The notes: generated from the letters alone by a model not told the origin. A stretch of DNA of 20,407 nucleotides from Pseudomonadota bacterium (GCA_023431055.1 JAEYXX010000095.1:1-20407); one strand, 5' to 3'; shown: positions 8,247 to 16,216, counted from the first letter of the stretch. Translations and numbers: made by a program.

Positions 8247-9818
8247 ATGCAAGCTGCCTTTGTCCGTTCACCTGTTGCCTGTCTCCTTCACGCCCTGGGG
8301 CTGGCTGCATTGATGCTGGTCTACCGGCAGGTGCAGTTGCCGCTGTATGTGAGCGTGCCGTCCTACCTGTTGCTGGCGTTATGGCCCTGGCTGGGACCAT
8401 GGCAGCGTCGCGACGACAGTTCGCCCGCCGCGCAGCAAGTCGCCAGCACTGACTTCGTCGAGCTCAGCCGCGGGCTGTCGCGCCACACCTGCCACAACGC
8501 GCTGTCCGCAGCCAAGGTGGCCCATGCGGTCAAGCATCTGGCCGGTCGCCTGCAATCGCAGCTGACGGCGGTGCAGCAGGTCAGCCAGGCCGCCGAGGCC
8601 ATCACCCACACCGAGCAGGACAGCGCCGCTCGTGCCGAGCAGACCCTGGCCGCGGCCCGCCACGTGCGTGATGCCAGCGCCAATGGTCAGGCCGAACTCA
8701 ATCAGGCCATCGAACGCATGCAGCAGCTCAGCGCGCAGACCCTGGCCAGTCGCGAGCTGATCGATGGTCTCGGTAGCCGTACCGAACAGATCGAGCAGGT
8801 CACCCAGGTGATCCAGTCCATCGCCAGCCAGACCAACCTACTGGCGCTCAACGCGGCCATCGAGGCTGCCCGCGCCGGTGAGATGGGCCGCGGTTTTGCC
8901 GTGGTCGCCGACGAGGTGCGCAACCTTGCCGCGCGCACCGCCAGCGCCACCGAGGAAGTCAGCCAGATGATTGCCGACATCCGCCAGCAGAGCACGGCGG
9001 TGGTCGCCCATATCCAGCGCCAGAGCGTCGAGCTGGAGCAGGCCGCGCAGCAGATCGAGACCGCCGGTAGCCGTCTGCATGGCATTGCCGATCAGGCCGA
9101 GGAAGTCGAACAGCAGGTGGCACAGATCAGCGCCGGTACTGCCGACAACCATCAGCGCCTGGCCAGCCTGTCGGCGGCTGCGCTGCAACTGCAGGACGAT
9201 GTGCAGGGCAGCGAGGGGCAGACGCGGCAACTGGCCGCTGCCGCCGACCACCTGGTCGGCCAGGCCGAGACGGTCAGCGAACAGCTCGCCGAAGTGGGTC
9301 TGGACGACTATCACCAGCGCGCCTATGACCTGGCTCGCGAGGGGGCGGCAGCCATAGCCGCTCAGTTCGAACAGGATCTGCAGGCCGGACGCATCAGCCT
9401 CGATGACCTGTTCGATCGCCACTACCAGCCGATACCCGGCACCCAGCCGCAGAAATATCGCACGCGCTTCGACCAGTACGCCGATCAGGTGCTGCCGGCG
9501 CTGCAGGAGCCCTTGCTCAAGCGTCACGAAGGGCTGGTGTTCGCCATCTCCACCACCCCGGAAGGCTACGTGCCGACCCATAACGCCGCCTTCAACCACC
9601 CGCCCACCGGCGATGCCGCGGTGGATGCCGCCAAGAGCCGCGGCAAGCGCCTGTTCAATGACCGCACCGGCATCCGTTGCGGCAGCCACAGGCAGGCGTT
9701 GCTGCTGCAGACCTACATGCGCGATACCGGCGAACTGATGCACGACCTGTCGGTGCCGATCATGGTGCGCGGGCGGCACTGGGGCGGCTTGCGTCTGGGC
9801 TATCGACCTGAGCCGTAG
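8247..9818 (+). CDS. Methyl-accepting chemotaxis protein with C-terminal sensor-like domain
   Basis: 523 residues. Two hydrophobic segments near the N-terminus (about 11-27 and 36-52) are separated by only a few residues, so there is almost no periplasmic domain and no HAMP. A long coiled-coil signalling domain follows (about 70-350), with the conserved hairpin tip [20 protein letters not shown] and [20 protein letters not shown] (182-221), which contacts CheA/CheW. About 170 further residues (350-523) form a separate globular region with [31 protein letters not shown] and [11 protein letters not shown] motifs; I take it as the sensor. ATG 8247 has GAGG 6 bases upstream. A GTG at 8187 has AAGGAGAG upstream, but the intervening codons are rich in AGA, AGG and ACA, unlike the gene body, so I favour 8247. 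It probably signals to a chemosensory array in response to a cytoplasmic cue. Confidence 0.92.
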   Translation: MQAAFVRSPVACLLHALGLAALMLVYRQVQLPLYVSVPSYLLLALWPWLGPWQRRDDSSPAAQQVASTDFVELSRGLSRHTCHNALSAAKVAHAVKHLAGRLQSQLTAVQQVSQAAEAITHTEQDSAARAEQTLAAARHVRDASANGQAELNQAIERMQQLSAQTLASRELIDGLGSRTEQIEQVTQVIQSIASQTNLLALNAAIEAARAGEMGRGFAVVADEVRNLAARTASATEEVSQMIADIRQQSTAVVAHIQRQSVELEQAAQQIETAGSRLHGIADQAEEVEQQVAQISAGTADNHQRLASLSAAALQLQDDVQGSEGQTRQLAAAADHLVGQAETVSEQLAEVGLDDYHQRAYDLAREGAAAIAAQFEQDLQAGRISLDDLFDRHYQPIPGTQPQKYRTRFDQYADQVLPALQEPLLKRHEGLVFAISTTPEGYVPTHNAAFNHPPTGDAAVDAAKSRGKRLFNDRTGIRCGSHRQALLLQTYMRDTGELMHDLSVPIMVRGRHWGGLRLGYRPEP

Positions 9819-9855
9819 GATGGTCGTGCGATTAAGGGTGCGCACGGCGCATCCT
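9817..9855. repeat. Imperfect inverted repeat at the end of the MCP gene
   Basis: AGGATGGTCGTGCG (9817-9830) pairs, with small mismatches, with CGCACGGCGCATCCT (9841-9855). The left arm overlaps the last two bases of the MCP stop codon. The GTAGGATG...CGCATCCT form resembles intergenic repeats common in pseudomonads. It could stabilise the mRNA 3' end or attenuate read-through; no T-tract follows. Confidence 0.55.
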
Positions 9856-9962
9856 GCGGGCCGATTGGGTTTGCATGGGCAGGATTGTTTAGCCAGCGCA
9901 TAACCAAGCGTATGAAAAACCCGATTTAACGCACGTCAGACCCTGTGCGACGCTGCCAAGCC

Positions 9963-10124
9963 ATGAACTCCCCGGCCTGCCAAGTCCATGCTCCGCTCTA
10001 CCGCGCCCCGGCGCGGCGCCGCCTGCTCGAGCGGCTCAACCCGTTGCTGACCATCATCCTCGCCTTCTGGGCGCTGTGGCATTGCCGCCACGCGCGCCCG
10101 CCGGACCTCGTTCCCGCCCGCTGA
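9963..10124 (+). CDS. Possible small membrane peptide (53 aa)
   Basis: The ATG 9963 frame runs 53 codons to TGA 10122-10124. An arginine-rich segment (YRAPARRRLLERLNP) is followed by one hydrophobic helix (LLTIILAFWALWHC) and a short polar tail, so a single-pass membrane protein with cytoplasmic N-terminus is plausible. Codons are GC-rich in the third position like the neighbouring genes. There is no good Shine-Dalgarno sequence, and the frame lies in the leader of the synthetase gene. It could be a genuine small protein, a leader peptide, or chance. Confidence 0.35.
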   Translation: MNSPACQVHAPLYRAPARRRLLERLNPLLTIILAFWALWHCRHARPPDLVPAR

Positions 10125-10184
10125 ATTCCGATGGCTGCGCCATGCCCGCAGCCGCTGATGCCCATTTGTCTGCCTGTGCAACCT

Positions 10185-10199
10185 GTTCGAGAATCGAAC
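10185..10199. promoter_or_regulatory. Short inverted repeat upstream of the synthetase gene
   Basis: Arms GTTCGA and TCGAAC are separated by GAA, centred about 54 bases before the ATG. The position would suit an operator or a small mRNA hairpin. The arms are short, so chance is a real alternative. Confidence 0.25.
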
Positions 10200-10245
10200 G
10201 GGCCGTGCGGGCACCGAGCGCCCGACTGGCGCAAGTGAGTGCGAT

Positions 10246-11613
10246 ATGACGACTTTCGCTGCTGTGCAGGAGGCCCAGGACTTCCTGGCCAGCCACCCCG
10301 ATATCGAATTGATCGAGCTGTTCATCCTCGACGCCAATGGCGTGCCGCGCGGCAAGCTGCTGCATCGCGAGGAGCTGTTGGCGCTGTACCAGAGCGGCCG
10401 GCCGTTGCCGAGCACCATGCTCGGCCTGTCCATCCAGGGCGAGGACGTCGAGGACTCCGGCCTGGTCTGGGAGGTGGGCGATATCGACTGCCGCGCCTAT
10501 CCGCTGCCCGGCAGCCTGGTACGCCTGCCCTGGCGGCAAATCCCCACCGCCGCGGTACAGGTGTCGATGCACCCCAGCGAAGGCCTGCCGGCCACGCCGG
10601 CCGATCCGCGTCAGCTGCTGCTGCGGGTGATCGAGCAGCTGGAGGCCGACGGCTACCATCCGGTGATGGCCTGCGAGCTGGAGTTCTACCTGCTCGACCA
10701 GAAGCGCGACGCTCATGGCCGCCCGCAGCCGGCGCTGGACGCCGACGGTGGCCGCCCGCGGCAGACCCAGGTTTACGGGCTGCGCGAGCTGGAACAGATC
10801 GAGCCGTTCCTGCGCGATCTCTACGCCGCCTGCAAGGCCCAGGGCATCCCGGCGCGCACGGCGATTTCCGAATACGCTCCCGGCCAGGTGGAAATCACCC
10901 TGGAACACGGCCCGGCGCTGGCAGCCATGGACCAGGCGGTGCGCTACAAGCGCCTGGTCAAGGGCGTGGCTCACGCCCACGGCATGCAGGCCTGCTTCAT
11001 GGCCAAGCCGTTCGCCGAGATCGCCGGCACCGGCATGCATATGCACGTGAGCCTGGCCGATGCGGGTGGCGCCAACCTGTTCGCAAGTGAAGACCCTGCC
11101 GGTACGCCGTTGCTGCGCCAGGCGGTCGGCGGCATGCTCGCCAGCCTGCTCGATTCGCTGCTGCTGTTCTGCCCCAACGCCAATTCCTACCGGCGCTTTC
11201 AGGCCAACAGCTATGCGCCGCTGGCTTTGAGCTGGGGTGTTGATAACCGCACCGTGAGCCTGCGCGTGCCCGGTGGCCCGGCCAATACCCGTCACGTCGA
11301 GCATCGTATCTGCGGCGCCGACGCTAACCCCTATCTGGCCGCGGCGGCGATCCTCGCCGGGATACACCGCGGCATCCGCGAACACCTCGATCCCGGTGCG
11401 CCGATCGAGGGCAACGGCTACGCCCAGGCCACGGAACATCTGCCTACCCAATGGTCGGCCGCGATCCACGCGCTGGAGCATTCCGAGTGGGCACGAGAGG
11501 CTTTTGGCGAGCAGTTCCTCAAGGTCTTCCTCGCGGTCAAACGCGCCGAGTATCGCCAGTTCATGGGCGAGGTTGGCGAGCAGGACTGGCGCTGGTACCT
11601 GAGCAACGCGTGA
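10246..11613 (+). CDS. Glutamine-synthetase-family gamma-glutamyl-polyamine/amine synthetase (PauA/PuuA type)
   Basis: 455 residues, the usual length of GS type III-like gamma-glutamyl-amine ligases. The beta-grasp N-domain covers about 20-110 and the catalytic domain about 120-450. Likely metal and substrate residues are E144 and E146 (ACELEFYLL), E209, E216 (QVEI), H265 (GTGMHMHVS), R335 and R340 (DNRTVSLRVPGG), and E352 (HVEHRICGADANPYL). The family uses ATP to join glutamate to putrescine, other polyamines or alkylamines, giving a gamma-glutamylated amine for oxidation. The next gene, separated by a REP repeat, is the matching FAD oxidase, which supports an amine-catabolic role over nitrogen assimilation. 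Which amine it prefers cannot be told: pseudomonads carry several paralogues. ATG 10246 was chosen from family alignment; its ribosome-binding site is weak. Confidence 0.93.
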   Translation: MTTFAAVQEAQDFLASHPDIELIELFILDANGVPRGKLLHREELLALYQSGRPLPSTMLGLSIQGEDVEDSGLVWEVGDIDCRAYPLPGSLVRLPWRQIPTAAVQVSMHPSEGLPATPADPRQLLLRVIEQLEADGYHPVMACELEFYLLDQKRDAHGRPQPALDADGGRPRQTQVYGLRELEQIEPFLRDLYAACKAQGIPARTAISEYAPGQVEITLEHGPALAAMDQAVRYKRLVKGVAHAHGMQACFMAKPFAEIAGTGMHMHVSLADAGGANLFASEDPAGTPLLRQAVGGMLASLLDSLLLFCPNANSYRRFQANSYAPLALSWGVDNRTVSLRVPGGPANTRHVEHRICGADANPYLAAAAILAGIHRGIREHLDPGAPIEGNGYAQATEHLPTQWSAAIHALEHSEWAREAFGEQFLKVFLAVKRAEYRQFMGEVGEQDWRWYLSNA

Positions 11614-11622
11614 CTGAACAGC

Positions 11623-11695
11623 ATCGCGGCTGAAGCGGAGTGCCGCCCAGCCGCTCCTACCACGTCGGAATCGTAGGAGCGGCTTCAGCCGCGAT
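11623..11695. repeat. REP-like inverted repeat between synthetase and oxidase genes
   Basis: The left arm is in two blocks, ATCGCGGCTGAAGC (11623-11636) and GCCGCTCCTAC (11650-11660). They pair with GTAGGAGCGGCTTCAGCCGCGAT (11673-11695). The TAGGAGCGGCTTCAGCCGCGA core is a Pseudomonas-type REP sequence. It lies inside the probable operon, where it may stabilise or separate the two transcripts. Confidence 0.85.
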
Positions 11696-11734
11696 CCCAG
11701 ATTCATCGGTGCGAACGCACCCCAAGGACATGCA

Positions 11735-13048
11735 ATGAACATGATCGAGCAACCCGTCAAACCCGCCGCCGAGCGCGCGCCGTCCTACTACTCGGCCTCG
11801 CTCAACTTCGAAAGCGACTACCCGACGCTGCAGGGCAGTGTCACCGTCGACGTGGCCATCATCGGTGGTGGCTTTACCGGCATCGCCACGGCGGTGGAGC
11901 TGGCCGAGCGTGGCCTCAAGGTGGCCGTGGTGGAGACCAACAAGGTCGGCTGGGGCGCCAGCGGGCGCAACGGTGGCCAGGTCACCGGCAGCCTCTCCGG
12001 CGACGAGGCCATGCGCAAGCAGATGCGTAACACCCTGGGCGATGAGGTGGACGACTTCATCTGGCACCTGCGCTGGCGTGGCCACGAGATCATCAAGCAC
12101 CGCGTGGCCAAATACGGCATCGACTGCGACCTCAAAAACGGTCACCTGCACGCGGCCATGAAGCCCAGCCATATGGACGAGCTCAAGGCCTCCTTTGAGG
12201 AAGCGCTGCGCCGCGGCATGGGTGACGAGGTGACCCTGCTCGACGCGGCTGGCGTGCGCGCGCAACTGGGCAGTGAGCTGTACTGCGGCGCGCTGAAGAA
12301 CACCCGCAACATGCACCTGCACCCGCTCAACCTGTGCCTTGGCGAGGCCAGGGCCGCCGAGAGTCTGGGCGCGCTGATCTTCGAGCACTCCGAGGTGCTG
12401 GACATCGTTCACGGCGCGCGTCCGGCGGTGGTCACCACGGGCGGTCGTATCGAGGCCAAGCAGGTGCTGCTGGCCGGCGATGTCTATCACAAGCTCGAAC
12501 GGCGCAGGCTCAAGGGCATGATCTTCCCGGCCATGGGCGGCATCGTCACCACCGCGCCGCTGGGCGAGCTGGCAAAAGAGATCAACCCGCAGGACCTGGC
12601 GGTGTACGACTGCCGCTTCGTGCTCGACTACTACCGCCTGACTGCCGATGGCCGCCTGCTGTTCGGCGGCGGCGCCAACTACTCCGGACGCGATTCACGC
12701 GACATCGCCGGCGAGCTGCGCCCGTGCATCGAACGCACCTTCCCGCAGCTCAAGGGCGTGCAGATCGACTATCAGTGGAGCTGCGCCATGGGCATCGTGA
12801 TGAACCGCATCCCGCAGTTGGGCAAGCTCTCAAGCAACGTCTGGTATTGCCAGGGCTACTCCGGCCACGGCATCGCCACCACCCACATCATGGGCGAGAT
12901 CATGGCCAAGGCCATCACCGGCGACCTGGAGCAGTACGACACCTTCGCCGCCTGCAGGCACATCAAAGTGCCGCTGGGCGACCAGCTCGGCAACCCGATG
13001 CTGGCGGCGGGCATGTGGTACTACCAGATGCTGGAAAAGCTGCGTTGA
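11735..13048 (+). CDS. FAD-dependent amine oxidase of the PauB/PuuB (DAO) family
   Basis: 437 residues. The dinucleotide-binding site VAIIGGGFTGIATAVELAER spans 40-59, followed by the family-typical VGWGASGRNGGQVTG (71-85). A DAO-fold substrate region and the C-terminal FAD-closing segment WYCQGYSGHGIATTHIMGE (around 372-391) complete the enzyme. Family members (E. coli PuuB, Pseudomonas PauB) oxidise gamma-glutamylated amines to the aldehyde with release of H2O2. A strong AAGGA lies 6 bases before ATG 11735. It follows the gamma-glutamyl-amine synthetase by 121 bases, so the two catalyse consecutive steps. The aldehyde dehydrogenase and gamma-glutamyl hydrolase needed for the next steps are not in the window. 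Glycine-oxidase-like DAO proteins are the main alternative. Confidence 0.93.
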   Translation: MNMIEQPVKPAAERAPSYYSASLNFESDYPTLQGSVTVDVAIIGGGFTGIATAVELAERGLKVAVVETNKVGWGASGRNGGQVTGSLSGDEAMRKQMRNTLGDEVDDFIWHLRWRGHEIIKHRVAKYGIDCDLKNGHLHAAMKPSHMDELKASFEEALRRGMGDEVTLLDAAGVRAQLGSELYCGALKNTRNMHLHPLNLCLGEARAAESLGALIFEHSEVLDIVHGARPAVVTTGGRIEAKQVLLAGDVYHKLERRRLKGMIFPAMGGIVTTAPLGELAKEINPQDLAVYDCRFVLDYYRLTADGRLLFGGGANYSGRDSRDIAGELRPCIERTFPQLKGVQIDYQWSCAMGIVMNRIPQLGKLSSNVWYCQGYSGHGIATTHIMGEIMAKAITGDLEQYDTFAACRHIKVPLGDQLGNPMLAAGMWYYQMLEKLR

Positions 13049-13094
13049 GCGTCATTGCAGACGATGGCGGTTCGGTTGCCGGTTATGTTCATAT

Positions 13095-13117
13095 CCGGGC
13101 ACTGATTCAGTGCCCGG
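13095..13117 (+). promoter_or_regulatory. Hairpin overlapping the ribosome-binding site of the NIPSNAP gene
   Basis: CCGGGCACTG (13095-13104) and CAGTGCCCGG (13108-13117) form a perfect 10-bp stem with a 3-base loop. The GGAGG ribosome-binding site is 13116-13120, so its first two bases are the foot of the stem, and ATG 13126 follows 5 bases later. No T-tract follows, so it is not an intrinsic terminator. It could tune translation, protect the mRNA, or be a protein-binding palindrome. Confidence 0.6.
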
Positions 13118-13125
13118 AGGTTTGA

Positions 13126-13437
13126 ATGATCACCTGTTATCTGCGCTATATCATCGATCCTTACAAGCTCGAAGCCTTCGAGCATTACGCCAAGTTGTGG
13201 ATTCCCCTGGTGGCGAAGTTCGGTGGCACCCACCACGGCTATTTCCTGCCATCCGAGGGCGCCAATAATGTGGCTTTGGCGTTGTTCAGCTTCCCCAGTC
13301 TGGCTGCTTACGAGCGCTATCGGCAGGACTCCTTCGCCGATGCCGAATGCCTGGCGGCCTTCAAATACGCCGAGGAAACGCGCTGCGTCATCAGCTACGA
13401 GCGCAGCTTCATGCGGCCTGTGCTGGGTAGTACCTAG
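13126..13437 (+). CDS. NIPSNAP-family small protein
   Basis: 103 residues in a single NIPSNAP-type ferredoxin-like (dimeric alpha-beta barrel) domain. Recognisable segments are MITCYLRYIIDPYKLEAFEH, YAKLWIPLVAKFGGTHHGYF and FSFPSLAAYERYRQDSF. Bacterial family members are small cytoplasmic proteins of unsettled role, often found next to oxidoreductases or amine-metabolism genes. GGAGG lies 5 bases before the ATG. The gene follows the amine oxidase by 77 bases on the same strand, so it is probably in the same unit, with a hairpin directly before its ribosome-binding site. A link to handling the aldehyde or peroxide product is conjecture. An ABM-type monooxygenase-like domain is the main alternative to NIPSNAP. 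Confidence 0.85.
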   Translation: MITCYLRYIIDPYKLEAFEHYAKLWIPLVAKFGGTHHGYFLPSEGANNVALALFSFPSLAAYERYRQDSFADAECLAAFKYAEETRCVISYERSFMRPVLGST

Positions 13438-13481
13438 CCTGGATCAGCCCAGCGGTACCCGGGGTAGAGGCGCTATCCGTG

Positions 13482-15446
13482 CTACTGAGCAGTCTTGCTT
13501 CTGCGAGATGAAGTGAGAGGGGCTGGCCGCTCCTCTCGTTCGGCGATAAAGGTCACCGGCTTCGAACCATCGGCATTGAGCTGCATGATGCGCTCGGGTC
13601 GGCCCTGATCGTCGAAGAACACCTGGCCGAGGCCGGCGCCGTTCCACAGGCGCTCGCCAGCGCGGCTGCGGTCGGGGATCAGCGGTGTGACGCGCATACG
13701 GCGGCGCTTGGTCAGCCAGTTGAGCGGCGACCAAGGCGCGTAGAGCCAGCGATTGAGGCGGTCGAACCAGTCCAGCAGCCTGGCCGGAAATTCGTTCTTG
13801 ATGCCGCTGCTGGTGATCTGCCAGATGGTCGGGCTGGCGCGCTTGTGGCGGATGTTCACGCGGTAGACGAAGGAGTAGTGCACGTCGCCGGACAGGATCA
13901 CGAAATCGCCCGGTGTGCGTGAGTGGCGGAAGATGTTCATCATCACGCTGGCCGCGCCGCGATGGGCCATCCAGTTTTCCGCATCGACCATCAGCGGATG
14001 GCCGGCCAGGGTGAACAGCTTCTGGATGCCCTCGATCAGCTTCACGCCGAACATCGGCGCCGGCGAGACGATGATGCAGCTGGGGTGGTCGAGCAGCGCC
14101 TGCTGGAAGTCACACAGCGCCTCCCAGTCCATCAGCCCCGAGGGTTTCGACAGGTGCCCTTCGCTGCGCCAGCGGCGCGTGCGCGTATCCAGCACCAGCA
14201 GCGCCGGGGTGGTCGGCAGTACGTAGTGCCATTGCTCGAAATGCAGCAACTGGTCGATCAGCCCGTCCTGCATCTCGGCCTGGAGGTGGTCGTTCTGGCG
14301 CTGCTCAAGCAGCTCGGTAAAGGTCTTTAGCGGCTGCTCGAACACGTCCGGGTTGTTGCCCCAGCCCTGGCACAGCAGGTAGGCGAGAAGGGCGTTGCCG
14401 ATGATGCGCTTGGAGAAGGGGTGGCCGTAGGCGGTCTGTTCCCAGCGCGCCGACAGGTTCCAGTCGTCGGTGACGTCATGGTCGTCGAAGATCATCAGCG
14501 TCGGCAGGTGGGCGAACACGCGCGCCACCTGGCCGAGGCTCTGGCGGAAGGCATCGATGCGCTGGCGTTCGTCGGCGTAACGCTGCTGTTGTTGCTCGTC
14601 CAGTGGCGGCTGCTCTTCGCTGATCAGCGTCCAGGGCAGCGGCGACCAGACCAGCAGGTACATGGCGATCATCTCGGCGAAGGTCACCAGATGGTTGTCG
14701 GCGCTGCTGCTGGTGAACACCGGCTTTTCCACACCACCGAAGAACTTGTCGCGCAGGGTCTGGTTGCTCTTCACCGCCGGCAGCAGGTCGGCGCGTTGGT
14801 AGTAGCCGACAGGGTGGCCATACAGCGCCTGGCTGTCCTCGACCACGGCGCCTTCGAGAAACTCGTCGAACAGACCGAGGCGGGCGATCAGCTGGTGAAT
14901 GGCGCACAGCATCGGCCCGGCGACGTCGTCAACGTAGACCTGATCGCCACTCATCAGCAGCAGCGCCGGGCGCTGGGTGGCGTCGTGCTGCCCGGCCAGC
15001 AGGCGGTCGGCGCAGAGCAGGCCGTCAGCAGCAGCGTGATGCGGCTTGCGGCAGGAGCCGTGGAGCAACTGGTCCACCCGTGAGCGCAGGACGAAGTCGG
15101 CATGCTCGGCGCCGTCGTAGAGCAAGTGCAGCGCCCAGTCGGCCATGCCACGAGTGTCTTGGCTTTCGATGATCTGCAGGTCATAGGCGATGCGCACATC
15201 CTGCGGCAGCGCCTGCTCCAGCGGCAGGTCGATCAGGTGCAGCACGGCGTGGCGGCCCAGTGGCAGCCGTTGGCAATGCGCATCGAGGCTCTGCGTGCGC
15301 GGCTGTTCGCCTTCGGCCTGCAGCCACAGCTGCAGGTCCAGCGCGCGACTGGCCACCAGCCAGAGCACCAGCCGGCCAGGCTCCATGCGCCGCAGCAGTG
15401 GGCCGGCGAGTACATCGGGCAACGGGGTACGGGCGCTATCGGGCAT
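13482..15446 (-). CDS. PhoD-like metallophosphoesterase
   Basis: 654 residues. Metal-binding motifs of the PhoD/metallophosphoesterase fold appear in order: SGDQVYVDD (166-174), FDDHDVTDDWN (320-330), and LSGDVHYSF (518-526), with LDTRTRRW (420-427) between. The first 150 residues form the N-terminal beta-rich domain seen in bacterial PhoD-like proteins. There is no signal peptide or twin-arginine motif, unlike secreted PhoD alkaline phosphatases, so a cytoplasmic location is likely. The substrate is unknown (phosphodiester or phospholipid-type). The frame is open upstream to 15827, but that extension runs through the end of the Crp-type gene and is arginine/proline-rich shadow sequence; ATG 15446 fits the family N-terminus although its ribosome-binding site is weak. 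It lies 56 bases downstream of the Crp-type regulator on the same strand and may be co-transcribed. Confidence 0.88.
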   Translation of the reverse strand: MPDSARTPLPDVLAGPLLRRMEPGRLVLWLVASRALDLQLWLQAEGEQPRTQSLDAHCQRLPLGRHAVLHLIDLPLEQALPQDVRIAYDLQIIESQDTRGMADWALHLLYDGAEHADFVLRSRVDQLLHGSCRKPHHAAADGLLCADRLLAGQHDATQRPALLLMSGDQVYVDDVAGPMLCAIHQLIARLGLFDEFLEGAVVEDSQALYGHPVGYYQRADLLPAVKSNQTLRDKFFGGVEKPVFTSSSADNHLVTFAEMIAMYLLVWSPLPWTLISEEQPPLDEQQQQRYADERQRIDAFRQSLGQVARVFAHLPTLMIFDDHDVTDDWNLSARWEQTAYGHPFSKRIIGNALLAYLLCQGWGNNPDVFEQPLKTFTELLEQRQNDHLQAEMQDGLIDQLLHFEQWHYVLPTTPALLVLDTRTRRWRSEGHLSKPSGLMDWEALCDFQQALLDHPSCIIVSPAPMFGVKLIEGIQKLFTLAGHPLMVDAENWMAHRGAASVMMNIFRHSRTPGDFVILSGDVHYSFVYRVNIRHKRASPTIWQITSSGIKNEFPARLLDWFDRLNRWLYAPWSPLNWLTKRRRMRVTPLIPDRSRAGERLWNGAGLGQVFFDDQGRPERIMQLNADGSKPVTFIAEREERPAPLTSSRRSKTAQ

Positions 15447-15502
15447 GCAGGGAACTACCGGGAAAAAATACAAGCCTTGGACAGTGGCAGGGCGCCAGCA
15501 GT

Positions 15503-16186
15503 TCAGGAGGCCAGCTGGCGTAGGCGCTCGAAGTCGAGAATCTCGATTTCGCCGTAGGTCAGCTGGACCACGCCTTGCGCCTGCAGGTCCTTGAGGATCT
15601 GGTTGGTGGTCTGGCGCGACAGCGAGAGCATCAGCGCCAGCTGTTCCTGAGCCAGGTGCAGCACCCGTCGTGGTTCGCTTTCGCCGTAGTTCTCGGCGAT
15701 CAGCAGCAGGCGCCGGGCCAGGCGTGGTGCGGCGGGCAGCAGGCTCATGTCTTCCAAAGCGATGAAGGCCAGGCGCAGTTTGTGGCTCATGAGCAGGGCA
15801 AAATCGCGCCAGTACTGCGGCTGGCATTCGAGCAGCGCGAGCAGATCGTGCTGGGGCAGCAGCAGGAGGGTGCTGGCGCTTTCAGCGAAGGCATCGTGGG
15901 TGCGCGGCAGGCCATCGAACAGGGAAATCTCGCCGAACCAGTAGGGCGGCTCGACCAGGGTCAGCAGCGCCTCCTTGCCGTTCTCGCTGACGGCGCCGAC
16001 GCGCACCGCACCTTCGACCACTGCATACAGCCCGCTGGGTTTGTCGCCTCGGCGAAACAGCCGCTGGCCGGCGTCCAGGCGCTGCAGCTGAGCGATGCCC
16101 AACAGGCTCTGGCGCAGTTCTTGGGGCAGCGCGGCGAACCAATGGCCCTGGCTCAGCTGGCTGACGTAGTCACGGGGATCGGGCAT
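15503..16186 (-). CDS. Crp/Fnr-family transcriptional regulator
   Basis: 227 residues. The cyclic-nucleotide-binding-like beta-barrel covers about 15-130 (LFRRGDKPSGLYAVVEGAVR, WFGEISLFDGLPRTHDAFAE), then a dimerisation helix and a Crp-type winged helix-turn-helix (about 160-220) with LMLSLSRQTTNQILKDLQAQ as the recognition region. The only cysteine is in ECQPQYW, so there is no Fnr-type iron-sulfur cluster. The FGEISLFDGLPRT phosphate-binding-like loop has the FGE...R-T form of nucleotide-responsive members, but the ligand is open. ATG 16186 is preferred over the upstream frame start at 16216 because AGGAG lies 6 bases before it. It diverges from the Mpo1-like gene and precedes the PhoD-like gene. 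Confidence 0.93.
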   Translation of the reverse strand: MPDPRDYVSQLSQGHWFAALPQELRQSLLGIAQLQRLDAGQRLFRRGDKPSGLYAVVEGAVRVGAVSENGKEALLTLVEPPYWFGEISLFDGLPRTHDAFAESASTLLLLPQHDLLALLECQPQYWRDFALLMSHKLRLAFIALEDMSLLPAAPRLARRLLLIAENYGESEPRRVLHLAQEQLALMLSLSRQTTNQILKDLQAQGVVQLTYGEIEILDFERLRQLAS

Positions 16187-16216
16187 TGCGGCTCCTGTGA
16201 GGTTGCGCGGCGCCAT

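Larger units (their letters stand above)
9856..10245. other. Leader region of the amine-catabolism genes
   Basis: 390 bases without a confident gene. It holds a possible 53-residue ORF (9963-10124) and a short inverted repeat, GTTCGA-GAA-TCGAAC (10185-10199), 47 bases before the synthetase start. AT-richer sequence at 9885-9935 is the most promoter-like part, but I cannot define -35/-10 boxes or a sigma-54 site. Confidence 0.45.

Noticed and set aside
10185..10199. tRNA T-arm-like sequence (GTTCGA-GAA-TCGAAC)
   Set aside because: The loop is too short for a T-loop, and no acceptor stem, D-arm or anticodon arm can be placed around it.
10054..11760. A long minus-strand frame (568 codons) antisense to the synthetase gene
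   Set aside because: Shadow of a GC-rich gene: its composition is low-complexity (Gln, Arg, Ala, Val), it has no recognisable motifs, and the opposite strand carries a clear enzyme with catalytic residues.
12334..13125. 263-codon frame overlapping the amine oxidase in another frame
   Set aside because: Arg/Gly/His-rich shadow without motifs; the oxidase frame has complete FAD-binding features.
15447..15827. N-terminal extension of the PhoD-like frame
   Set aside because: It is Arg/Pro/Ala-rich, overlaps the end of the Crp-type gene in another frame and has no family similarity; ATG 15446 gives the expected N-terminus.
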